This document shows, piece by piece, positions 22,861 to 32,869 of a stretch of DNA of 64,000 nt (its first letter is position 1; each line of letters begins with the position of its first letter). The stretch spans positions 34,678,109 through 34,742,108 of the forward strand of contig CAIIXF020000002.1 in assembly GCA_903813345.2 (NCBI GenBank). Direction: 5' to 3'. A program made the translations under genes and the position numbers. The stretch comes from Owenia fusiformis (Eukaryota > Annelida > Polychaeta > Sabellida > Oweniidae). The notes below the pieces were generated by a model. That model worked only from the letters and a program-made list of their open reading frames with translations, did no database searches and was not told the DNA's origin.

Positions 22861-23499
22861 ACTATTGTGGACACCGCTGAACTGTGAATGAGATATTGTT
22901 CAAATGGTGCTAAACATGACAGGGCACATATAAATGTCCAAGCTAATACGAAATGTTATTAAAGTTTAATTTAGAATACATACTCTATTAATTGGAGAAA
23001 ATTTGAAGTAAATTAGTTGCAATTAAATGATTTTATAACATTGTAAAGAATCGACCCATGGTCCAGCAGGCTTGAATATGAAAAATTTTAATCACCCTCG
23101 AACTTCTTACAGGATGCACACTATTGAAAAGTATGTTTACACAATATGAGAAACGACTTAAATCATACAATTATCCTCCTTTTACGCTTAGAAATACGGA
23201 GGGAACAATAATCAAAAATAAATTCTTGATGAAAACAAAATTTTTTCTTGCAAAAATCTAAAAATTCAAATAATCACTCAATGCTTCTAATTCCAAGCGA
23301 AGAAAATTGCTATTCATACCTTTGGATATCGGTTCGATGTCAGCTACACATCCAAATAGGCCAAAGATGCGTGGATACTGACTAAAATGAGATAAATATT
23401 CTGCAGTTTCTTCAACTTGTGCAGAAAAATGGAAGCAGAGTTGCAGGGTCAAGGTCACCAATAAGTCATTTCCGGCGAAACAAGGTCGAAAAATGGGTG
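22861..23499 (-). other. Right interior of the transposon; possible small exon 23320-23381
   Basis: On the minus strand 'ctcattttag|TCAGTATCC...CCAAAG|gtatga' delimits a 62-bp segment open in only one frame (QYPRIFGLFGCVADIEPISK). Splice signals are good, but its exit phase does not fit the exon at 20874, so at least one more exon would be needed. Nothing else is recognised. Confidence 0.3.
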
Positions 23500-23892
23500 T
23501 GTCGGAAAGCAAGCATCTGATTGGTCGTAAGAGTTTTGATTGGTGTCCAGAGGATATAGGTCCATGACCTAAGTGAGGAATTAAATCGACGATTCTATTG
23601 TCTTCTGAACTATTTGTTCGCAAATATGTACATTTTCTTAAACATATGATACTGATACACGTTTGTGTTAAAAAAACGTTTTGGGAATTTTGCCTACAAT
23701 GTGTGAAATGAGGAAAAGAGAAAAATCGTACTTTCGATGTTCCGACATTTTGTTACCAAAACGAACCGTTTTGTTAACCAGCGTAATCGAGTGGATCACC
23801 AGTGAAATGTGATAAAATGAATGAGTATGAAGAATGAAATGATGATGGTGAAGGTGACACTAGGACATGAAAAGGATGTTTACAAAGTCTGA

Positions 23893-24168
23893 TCAACCTC
23901 TGTTTGATGATTCTATAAAATCTGAAATTGGGTGTGCCAGAAATTGATTTGTTTTGAAATTCATTTTATTAGCATTTCCAAACAGAAGTAATTTAACTTT
24001 GTTTGTCATATTCATTTGCTTGAAATAATCAAACACATTGAATTTTGCAAGCTCTGCAAAAAGTTTTTTCCGTTGGGGGTTGTATAGGGTGCAATTGAGA
24101 AGGAAATGTGTGCTGTCTTCCAATTTATTTCTGGGGATAAGCTGGGGATAAGACTGAATTAAAATTGC
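23893..24168 (-). pseudogene. LINE reverse-transcriptase C-terminal remnant, 3' half
   Basis: The minus frame encodes the typical tail of a non-LTR RT ORF: EDSTHFLLNCTLYNPQR, KLLLFGN and a final FIESSNR, then a stop at 23893. It is interrupted upstream by the MITE at 24169 and continues beyond it at 24674. A tandem 'gctggggata' duplication near 24131-24150 shifts the frame, so the copy is dead. Confidence 0.7.
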
Positions 24169-24667
24169 AGGCCTGTCAACTGTCCCGCAATTTGCGTATT
24201 TGTCACGCATTTGCTGAAGAATTTGAAGTCACGCCAGTTTTTTTTGCGTGACAGAAAATGTCACGCAAATACGCATTTTACCTGGTAATTGTCACGCAAA
24301 AATATTTCTGTAGAATTTTTTTCGAAATATGTTTATGATACGGTAAAAATACGAACGTCGGAAAAAAACCGAACGCAATTTGTTCGGATTTGTCACGCGA
24401 ATCCCGTATATGTCACGCATGTTCATTGGAAATTTTCGTACCTACCCCCCCCCCCCCCCCCCCCCCCCCGTTGACGACATCGCGAGCGTAGCGAGGGCGA
24501 AAAATTTGAGGTGATCAAAGTTTGGCAAAGGTGCTCAAACTTTGGCCAAAGGTGTTTAAAAGTTGGCCAAAGGTGTTCAAAATTTGGACAAAAGTGTTCA
24601 GATTTGGACTTAGGTGTCCAACATTTTGAAGTCACTCATATTAGGTGGTCCCAAGTTGACAGCCCTG
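24169..24667. mobile_element. MITE, CAG...CTG family, copy 4, with C25 tract
   Basis: Ends CAGGCCTGTCAAC and GTTGACAGCCCTG, flanked by exact 6-bp duplications AAATTG. A run of 25 C occupies 24445-24469. It is inserted in a LINE remnant that resumes on the other side. Confidence 0.9.
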
Positions 24668-24673
24668 AAATTG

Positions 24674-24960
24674 TGAGCGAAGAAGTGAGCATTTAGAAAT
24701 AAACCAACTCTAAGTCTATTTAAGGCGATTTCTTTCTTTCTTGAGATAACCATTTTAGTAGTTGGAATGAAACATGTATATTATATTTTCTTCTAGAATG
24801 GAATTCTTAAGGCAATATTTAAAATGCAAGAATTCTTTTATTTTGGAGAGAGATTGATCAACATTATTCCAAGAGCTCATAAGTTGGAATGATGGAGAGT
24901 TTAATAACCTGGCTGATATATTTCCAGGAACCTTATCGCACTCTTGATATTAAGTGTTAA
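24674..24960 (-). pseudogene. LINE reverse-transcriptase C-terminal remnant, 5' half
   Basis: On the minus strand the frame contains WNNVDQSLSKIKEFLHFKYCLKN and, nearer the MITE, LNRLRVGLFLNAHFF. These are the usual motifs between the RT and the 'HFLL.C' box in CR1/L2/Jockey-like LINEs. Several stops and shifts are present. Confidence 0.55.
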
Positions 24961-25455
24961 TTGGACTGTCACACCTGAGGTGTGCTAACTATTAAATCAA
25001 ATATTCTAAAGATGATATAACATCTAGACAATGTAGTTAATTGTTGCGCCACAAAGTATTTAATGATAAGTAGACAAGCTGTCCCACCTGAGTTATGCCC
25101 TTAGCAAAAGCGCATGGATTTTTTCCATGCAAAGCACATGCAAAGTCCATTTTGGTAACCAAAACCAAATATTCTAAAAATCATAGAAAATCAAGACAAT
25201 GAAGTTAAAATGTCATTAATATCAGATTTCAAATTTCAGATTTTTACATATTGTAGCATTTTTAGGAACTCAGAAAATTTACAAATTCATTTCACCTGAT
25301 CTTTTACGTGCCATACTTTCTTACCTTCAACTGTTCAATTCATTAGTTCGATCCTGTACTTGCATTATATTTCAGCATTCTTATATCATTTTATATTAAT
25401 GTAATCTCTTACTATCTTCTCATTTTCAAGTATAAACATAAAATGTTCACGTTTG
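24961..25455. other. Spacer with a dispersed repeat shared with 17.3 kb
   Basis: 24966-25030 nearly repeats 17320-17395 in direct orientation. The remainder is AT-rich with no gene seen. Confidence 0.6.
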
Positions 25456-25460
25456 TTTTT

Positions 25461-25619
25461 ACCGGAAGTTTAGACTTTCTTAACTTCCGGGACGCATGCG
25501 CGGTGCGTCAATTGCCATTTGTGGCGTCTTGGACTGTCTTGGACATGCGCAGTGCACAGGTAGCTTTCGAAAGCGGGAAGATCAAATCTTGAAGCTCTTG
25601 AACAAAATCTAGTAAAAAT
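25461..25619 (+). promoter_or_regulatory. TATA-less promoter-like block with ETS and NRF1-type sites
   Basis: ACCGGAAGT (25461) and inverted ACTTCCGGG (25483) are ETS-family consensus sites. GCATGCGC (25494) and CATGCGCAGTGC (25543) resemble NRF1 sites. A clean donor, AAAAAT|gtaaga, follows at 25619/25620 on the plus strand, as for a non-coding first exon. The nearest plus-strand coding exons are at 36.0 kb; the link is speculative. Confidence 0.4.
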
Positions 25620-25871
25620 GTAAGAATATAACACAAATTATGTACTAGGGGGGTGGGAAAACGTATATAAAGTGTAAATAGATGTATATAGAAAGTTAAA
25701 TTCAGTTTTCTTGGTGTTTTCTATGAGAAATAAGGATTGAAAGGAAAAATAGAAATCACCCGGGGATCGAAATCACCCGGGGATCTTCGATGAGACCAAA
25801 ACCCGGGGTTGATACTTGAGCCAATCGTCCAGATGCCGATGTCTTCACATAATATATTCTGCACAAGAATA

Positions 25872-26330
25872 ATTAAAGGCCCTGTATAAATTCATATCCT
25901 GTCCAAGGATATTTGTCAATTAAAGGCACTGTATTAATTTATATCCTGTACAAGGATATTTGACAATTCAATATTAAAGGCCCTGTATAAATTCATATCC
26001 TGTCCAAGGATATTTGTCAATTAAAGGCCCTGTATAAATTCATATCCTGTCCAAGGATATTTGTCCATTAAAGGCCCTGTATAAATTCATATACTGTCCA
26101 AGGATATTTGACAATTAAAGGCCCTGTATAAATTCATATCCTGACCAAGGATATTTGTCAATTAAAGGCCCTGTATAAATTCGTATCCTGTCCAAGGATA
26201 TTTGTCAATTAAAGGCCCTGTATTAATTTATATCCTGTACAAGGATATTTGACAATTCAATATTTAAAGGCCCTGTACTAATTTATATCCTGTACAAGGA
26301 TATTTGACAATTCACTTATTAAAGGTCCTA
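25872..26330. repeat. ~47-60-bp tandem repeat with a hairpin in each unit
   Basis: About nine units of 'ttaaaggccctgtataaatt' plus 'catatcctgtccaaggatat', each containing an ATATCCT...AGGATAT stem. Variants use 'tgtac' in the loop. Confidence 0.9.
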
Positions 26331-26367
26331 TGTCAAATACAGTATAATAATGTATAAATGAACATAT

Positions 26368-26395
26368 TAGAGCATCACCCAGTAGTGATGCTCTA
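26368..26395. repeat. Perfect 11-bp-stem hairpin
   Basis: TAGAGCATCAC (26368-26378), loop CCAGTA, then GTGATGCTCTA (26385-26395). No T-run follows and its role is unknown. Confidence 0.85.
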
Positions 26396-27113
26396 GAAGC
26401 TAAACCTCAGTGTGTAATATCGTGGTATCGCGTAAACGTGCTATTTTTTCTGATTCTTGATGCACTGGGATCCCTATGATGAGGTTAACTGAGGTGATGA
26501 CTAGCTGAGGGCACTGGCCTAACCAGGATGTTACTTTGATGTCAGTCTGTGATGGGACGCCAGCCATAGATGTCATGCACTATGTGACGCCTGCATATGC
26601 TTGGAACCTATAAGCTTTAAGTTTATACCGCACGTTACCGCTACAATAATTCCTCAGTGCTACAGAAGAGACACCTTCGATGGGCATACAGCGCAATAAA
26701 TAGATGAAGATATATTTTCTTTTCATACTACAATTACAATGTTACAAAATACATAAAAGCTTCATGCCTCTTTATGAGGCTTAATTACATTTTACATAAT
26801 CACAAATGTAAATATCAATGCAAACAAATCTACACGCTACCTTTATTATAATTAACTGCTTTACTTGCTATATGCGATTTCATATTCACATTGTTATGAG
26901 TAGCACACACACTTAGGCAAATTTTGCACTTTTATTCATAGAATTATGACACATTTAGTGTACTTATATCAGTAATCATTTATTTAACACATCACCCACA
27001 ATGCATCACTTCCGGCAACGCTATAATATTTTTAAAAAAATTCTGGCCAAAATGTGATCTTGAATAATCACAATTATTATATTACTGTCATATACCTCAC
27101 TCTCATTGAACAA
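26396..27113. other. Spacer, no gene seen
   Basis: The 26396-26700 part is more GC-rich and resembles non-coding RNA or SINE sequence, but I find no A/B box pair or snoRNA box set that convinces. Confidence 0.4.
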
Positions 27114-27934
27114 AGTTTAGGGGATACAGAAAAGAGCTCCATCCATACGTTCATCCGTCTGTCCATCTGTCCATCAGTCCATCCATTCAGGCAATAACTC
27201 AAATACCCTTGGACCAATATAATTTATATTTTATACATACATGTATATGCCACATGGGAGTACAAGTTCTGCTCAAAGTTAATTTTCAAAATGGCCACTG
27301 GTTTCAAAGAGGTCACCATTTTAGTTTCAATTTTACAGTATTTCAGGTATTATATATAAAACTGAAATATTGATATGTTTTAAATGCAAAAAGATATTTA
27401 GGATATTGATTAAGTTGAAAATCTAAACATTTAAAAAAAACATGGTGGCCATCTTGAAAAATGGTGGCCATTTCACGCTACTTTACAATTTTTTAAAAAA
27501 TTTTTAAACCAATATATTTGATTTGTGAATACAATGTCTTATGACACTTTGGCATTTTAACATGTGCTATTTTATGTTTTTTACTATGACTCATAAGAAT
27601 GTGAAGCGATTTTATTCATATTTGATATGTGAATACTCATAACCATGGCACTTTTGCTGGTAGGCAGCCATCTTAACCATTGTTATGTGTGTTATTTTAC
27701 GTTTAAAAAACAAATTAGTGGAGTGGTTTCGTTGAAATTTTTTTATGTCCTTAGCATATTCACTTTCTTATGACAATTTGGCTAGGTACAGCCATTTTGA
27801 AAAATGTTGTTAATTTTATGTGCGTTATTTTACGATTTTTTCTACAACTGAAAAAGTAGCGAAGAGATTTTGTAAAAATGGCAGCCATTGCTGTTTGATG
27901 GGATTTGCTATGCCTTAACATTGCTGTTATATAG
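27114..27934 (+). mobile_element. Helentron-like element, family 1, copy 3 (old)
   Basis: Degenerate left end CATTGAACAAAGTTTAGG, a (CATC/CGTC)n tract at 27137-27185, 'ggcaataactcaaatacc', diverged cores and right end GTTTGATGGGATTTGC...GTTATATAG. Confidence 0.75.
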
Positions 27935-28847
27935 CTGGTCGATACCATACACATGACCAAAAAATAAGAAGATGTATTCATCAGCCAGGCACTGTGACAT
28001 CAGTTAAAAGGCGTATTCAATTAATGAGCGTATTCACCAGCTATTGCGTTTTTCGTCATAATAAAAAAAATTCAGATGAATGGTTCAAGGAAAATTTTAA
28101 TAAGGAAAATGATAGAATACTGTGTAATTTATGCAGACAATAGAATTGATGGTACAAAAGATGAAACTGTTTATGAACTGGTGCACTAGTAAATCATATG
28201 ACGTTAACCTCAAAGGTAGATTGAGACTATAACATACCCAGACAGGATGAGTTGAATTTAATGTTGGGAATAAAGATATATAAAATACTGATGAGTTCTA
28301 ATCATTCTTCTTTTTGTTAGGCATTCCCAATAAGAGGGTGGTGAGCATAACAGTGAAGAATAAAAACAAAAAAATCATACTATTTTGCGTTGGGCCATCG
28401 GGCAAAACACCTTGCTAGAATCATTGAAAGATAGGTATTCAGGTAAAGAGGTATTCACCTCAATAGTATGAAATATATCTTTTTATTGTTTGGGAGAAAA
28501 GAGGTATGAATGAGATTTCAAGAGATTTTACAATATATAAAAAAAGGATTATAAAAACAGAAAATAACAGAAGAAGTAATTCAGTCACTACAGGTTTCAC
28601 TTTTATTCTTCAGGTAACTGATTATCATTTAAATCGCACAATATGCCCCTATACCTTTGATCTCAATTAGAAATGGATAAACATGTGAATATATTACGTA
28701 ATATCAGTTATTCAATTACGGCATTTAATTACATTAATTCGCATAATGATGTAATATAAAAATATATAGTAGATACCAACTGTTACCTAGTAAATCAAAT
28801 ATGATACATATTTAATTATATATTTACCTTGTTGTTATGGTTACTTT
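27935..28847. other. AT-rich spacer, no gene seen
   Basis: No exon, tandem repeat or terminal repeat pair is recognised in this interval. Confidence 0.45.
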
Positions 28848-30182
28848 TTATGTCCCCACCACATAGTGTGGGGCCATATTGTCGTCCTAGGCGCGTCCGT
28901 CCGTCCGTCTGTCTGTCTGTCTGGTTGTCTGTCTGTCCGTCCGTACGTCCGGCAGTTTTCTCCAAAACCGCTACAGGTATCACCTTCTAATTTTCAGGAA
29001 TAACTTATGAGTGCCTATAGATGTGGATGAAAAAAATTTAACTCGAAACCTACTTCCTGTCGGCCATTTTGAAGTCAAATGCTAAAATCCTTGTCTGCAA
29101 ATTTTAAGAAAAACTGCTTCACAGTTGCTTTTAAAACTTTAACATCTTGTTCAGCTCACTTCATTCTAGATCTGATTAGGTTTTGGACCTGCTAGCTCAG
29201 TCATGTCAGCCATATTGAATGTCTTAAGAAAAGTTAGCGCGCGATAATACTTTGTATCATATTGAATGGTGTTTTTGAGTTTTCATACTTTAACTATTTA
29301 GTAGCTTTATAAATAATTTCAGATGTACTTTGCTGTAAAAGCCTATGTTATTGTTAACAGTAGTTATATGTGATAATTTTGTAAAAAGAAATCAGCAAAA
29401 ACTCATAAGGACTTTTTTATTGTCGGCCATTTTGGATTTTTCGGTCCTAAAATCTTGTCTGTGAAGTCTTGTCTGCGCGTTTTCAGGTGAACCTTTTGGT
29501 GGATCAATTTCAAATTTTCAGGGATGATTCTTAGTATAAAAATCTAGATCTCATTAGTTTTTTGGCATTCTGGGTAAATGTCAAGGCAGCCATTTTGGAT
29601 TTTCCGTCTGTAAAGTCTTGTCTACGCGTTTTTAGGTGAACGGTTTGATAGATCAATTTCAAATTTTCAGGGATGATTCTTTGTATGAAAATCTACATCT
29701 GATTACTTTTTTTGCATTCTGCGTAAATGTTAAGGCAGCCATTTTGGATTTTCTGTCCTAAAATCTTGTCTGTAAAGTCTTGTTTACCCGTTTTCAGGTG
29801 AACCGTTTAGTAGATCAATTTCATATTTTCAGGGATGATTCTTAGTATGAAAATCTACAAACAGATTAGTTTTTTGACATTCTTGGTAAATGTCAAGGCA
29901 GCCATTTTGGATTTTCCATCCTGAAATCTTGTCTGTAAAGTCTTGTTTACATGTTTTCTGGTTAACTGTGTGACGGATCAATTTCAAATTTTCAGGGGTG
30001 GTTCTTAGTATGAAAATCTAGAACTGACTAAATTTTTGGCATTCTGGGTAAATTTTAAGGTGGCCACTTTGGATTTTCCGTCCTCAAATTGTGTTGGTAA
30101 AGTCTTGTCTACTCATTTTCAGGATAACCATTTCACGGGATCACCACTTGGTGGGGACATTTTGTACACATTTGTGTTCTTG
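28848..30182 (+). mobile_element. Helentron-like element, family 2, copy a
   Basis: The left hairpin TGTCCCCACC...GTGTGGGG is followed by a (CCGT/CTGT)n tract (28898-28951), a unique stretch, and core units of ~148-163 bp sharing 'gcagccattttggattttcc' (about 29587, 29735, 29898, 30059). The right end has the inverted subterminal repeat GGTGGGGACA. The architecture equals that of family 1 and the core period is near that of the bivalve BIV160/pearl repeats, but the sequences differ. Confidence 0.8.
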
Positions 30183-30301
30183 TATTTATTTATAGTTCAA
30201 TTTGGGTTTAGATATTTTTATGAAGTGTTCTTCATATAATATTCTCAAAGAAACATTTTCCATTTGGAATGTAAAAAATGGTAATACTTTGATTTTGTCT
30301 T

Positions 30302-31809
30302 TTTATGTCCCCACCACATAGTGTGGGGACATATTGTCGTCCTAGGCGCGTCCGTCAGTCCGTCTGTCTGGTTGGTTGTCTGTCTGTCCGTCCGTACGTC
30401 CGGCAGTTTTCTCCAAAACCGATACAGGTATCACCTTCTAATTTTCAGGAATAACTTATGAGTGCCTATAGATGTGGATGAAAAAAATTTAACTCGAAAC
30501 CTACTTCCTGTCGGCCATTTTGAAGTCAAATGCTAAAATCCTTGTCTGCAAACTTTAAGAAAAACTGCTTCACAGTTGCTTTTAAAACTTTAACATCTTG
30601 TTCAGCTCACTTCATTCTAGATCTGATTAGGTTTTGGACCTGCTAGCTCAGTCATGTCAGCCATTTTGAATGTCTTAAGAAAAGTTAGCGCGCGATAATA
30701 CTTTGTATCATATTGAATGGTGTTTTTGAGTTTTCATACTTTAACTATTTAGTAGCTTTATAAATAATTTCAGATGTACTTTGCTGTAAAAGCCTACTTT
30801 ATTGTTAACAGTAGTTATATGTGATAATTTTGTAAAAAGAAATCAGCAAAAACTCATAAGGACTTTTTTATTGTCGGCCATTTTGGATTTTTCGGTCCTA
30901 AAATCTTGTCTGTGAAGTCTTGTCTGCGCGTTTTCAGGTGAACTGTTTGGTGGATCAATTTCAAATTTTCAGGGATGATTCTTAGTATAAAAATCTAGAT
31001 CTCATTAGTTTTTTGGCATTCTGGGTAAATGTCAAGGCAGCCATTTTGGATTTTCCGTCCTAAAATCTTGTCTGTAAAGTCTTGTCTACTCGTTTTCAGG
31101 TGAACTGTTTGGTAGATCAATTTCAAATTTTCAGGAATGATTCTTAGTATGAAAATCTAGAACTGATTAGTTTTTTGGCATTCTGGGTAAATGTCAAGGC
31201 AGCCATTTTGGATTTTCCGTCTTAAAATCTTGCCTGTAAAGTCTTGTCTACGCGTTTTTAGGTGAACGGTTTGATAGATCAATTTCAAATTTTCAGGGAT
31301 GATTCTTTGTATGAAAATCTACATCTGATTACTTTTTTTGCATTCTGCGTAAATGTTAAGGCAGCCATTTTGGATTTTCTGTCCTAAAATCTTGTCTGTA
31401 AAGTCTTGTCTACCCGTTTTCAGGTGAACCGTTTGGTAGATCAATTTCATATTTTCAGGGATGATTCTTAGTATGAAAATCTACAAACAGATTAGTTTTT
31501 TGACATTCTTGGTAAATGTCAAGGCAGCCATTTTGGATTTTCCATCCTGAAATCTTGTCTGTAAAGTCTTGTTTACATGTTTTCTGGTTAACTATGTGAC
31601 GGATCAATTTCAAATTTTCAGGGGTGGTTCTTAGTATGAAAATCTAGAACTGACTAAATTTTTGGCATTCTGGGTAAATTTTAAGGTGGCCACTTTGGAT
31701 TTTCCGTCCTCAAATTGTGTTGGTAAAGTCTTGTCTACTCATTTTCAGGATAACCATTTCACGGGATCACCACTTGGTGGGGACATTTTGTACACATTTG
31801 TGTTCTTGT
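30302..31809 (+). mobile_element. Helentron-like element, family 2, copy b
   Basis: Nearly identical to copy a, only 120 bp downstream and in the same orientation. It has a shorter microsatellite and one extra core unit (around 31110-31260), so the two copies differ by gain or loss of one repeat. Confidence 0.85.
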
Positions 31810-31987
31810 CTTTAAATGCACACTTTGCGATGTGATCGCTCACAGGTAACATTCGTACAGAATCATCCCTAATCTGTTGTCTATGTACACGGATCCGATT
31901 TCTCAATACATCCCCTGTTTGACCAAGGTAGAGTTTGCCACATCCAGCACATATAAGAACATATAAAAGATTAAGTAACCATAACAT
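31810..31987 (-). pseudogene. Penelope-like element GIY-YIG endonuclease fragment
   Basis: The minus-strand frame (stop at 31745 inside the neighbouring repeat) gives YVLICAGCGKLYLGQTG..LRNRIRVH, the Y-x(10)-YxG-Q-T pattern and Arg/His positions of the GIY-YIG nuclease that ends Penelope-like elements, followed by the usual 'DHIAKC' segment. Only ~58 residues remain; RT is absent. It directly abuts the 3' end of family-2 copy b. Confidence 0.75.
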
Positions 31988-32656
31988 AATATATGTTGTA
32001 TTAAAAAGGTTAAATCACAATTTTATATAAATTAAGATCTTCCAGTAATTTGCCAATGTTTTCAATTAATCTATCTATCAATTATAAATTACTTATCTTG
32101 TTGGACAGAATGTCAGTACAAATGCACTCATTGGACAGAATGTCAGTACAAATGCACTCATTGGACAGAATGTCAGTACAAATACACTCACCTTCAGTTT
32201 ATGCTTTGTACGACATTCTGTCCAGCTTGTGCTGAATTTCACCATATTGAATGGCCTTTCGTTATTTATTCCTTAAATAAACCATGGATATATATCAGAA
32301 CTTCGGAAATCAATTACAGAGTTTTCTTAATCAGACTATTAAACTCAGCAATATCAGTACTGGTACGACTCATTTAATCCTTCAGAAACTATAATCAGAC
32401 GTTGCATGCTTTTAATTCTTCAGATTTCTGAAGAATTCAATAATCATTAGCTAATGATAATGAAAAGCTTTTTGTATTGATGTCTATTAACACTCCTGGC
32501 TGAATATTTAATTAATCTGAAACATAGGATCAAATCCTATGCTAGGGGCTGATGTAAAAAGTCACTCCCCCTCATGCTTATTTACCTTGGAATGATGTAA
32601 CATTTTGCCTGCATGTCTATTATTTTCAATGATCAACTTAAATCAGTCATTTCCTC
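31988..32656. other. Spacer with a 30-bp x3 tandem repeat
   Basis: 32099-32188 holds three copies of 'ttggacagaatgtcagtaca' plus 'aatgcactca'. An inverted match 'gacattctgtcca' follows at 32211-32223, able to pair with each unit. Nothing else is seen. Confidence 0.8.
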
Positions 32657-32850
32657 ATTATCCCACCGAACGACGTTCGAGGAAGCTGTCTTTTCGTTCA
32701 TTCATTTGTTTGTTTTGTTCATTCAGCTGTCTGGGCAATAACTCAAATACCGTTTGACAGATTTGATTCAAGTTTTATCGGTTTATGTCTTATGGGTATT
32801 GCACTTCCTTTCAAGAAGGAATCTTCAATATGCTGCTCAAATCAAATTGT
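32657..32850 (+). mobile_element. Helentron-like element, family 1, 5' fragment
   Basis: Left end ATTATCCCACCGAACGACGTTCG, a degenerate (GTTT/CATT) tract and 'gggcaataactcaaataccgt'; the core and right end are missing. It ends about 20 bp from the stop codon of the minus-strand gene. Confidence 0.75.
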
Positions 32851-32869
32851 TTAGTTAAGTTTATGAGTC

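Larger units (their letters stand above)
17693..23804. mobile_element. 6.1-kb TIR transposon with P/THAP9-like transposase exons
   Basis: Left terminus CACTGGTGATCCACTTGATT and right terminus AATCGAGTGGATCACCAGTG are inverted repeats extending about 300 bp inward (17693-18010 and 23804-23500), with direct AAATGT duplications flanking both ends. The left arm carries a ~70-bp hairpin insertion (TTACATAAA...TTTATGTAA, 17931-17976). Inside are a nested MITE (18158), minus-strand transposase exons (19724-20874), a pogo-type MITE (20065) and a ~203-bp satellite (21130-22860). P-superfamily elements normally make 8-bp duplications, so the superfamily remains open. Confidence 0.75.

Noticed and set aside
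23258-23623. 121-residue protein on the minus strand
   Set aside because: Overlaps the transposon's right TIR and shows splice signals inside it; only a 62-bp segment is kept as a weak exon candidate.
26480-26580. C/D-box snoRNA suggested by tgatga and ctga boxes
   Set aside because: The boxes are too close together and no terminal stem is present.
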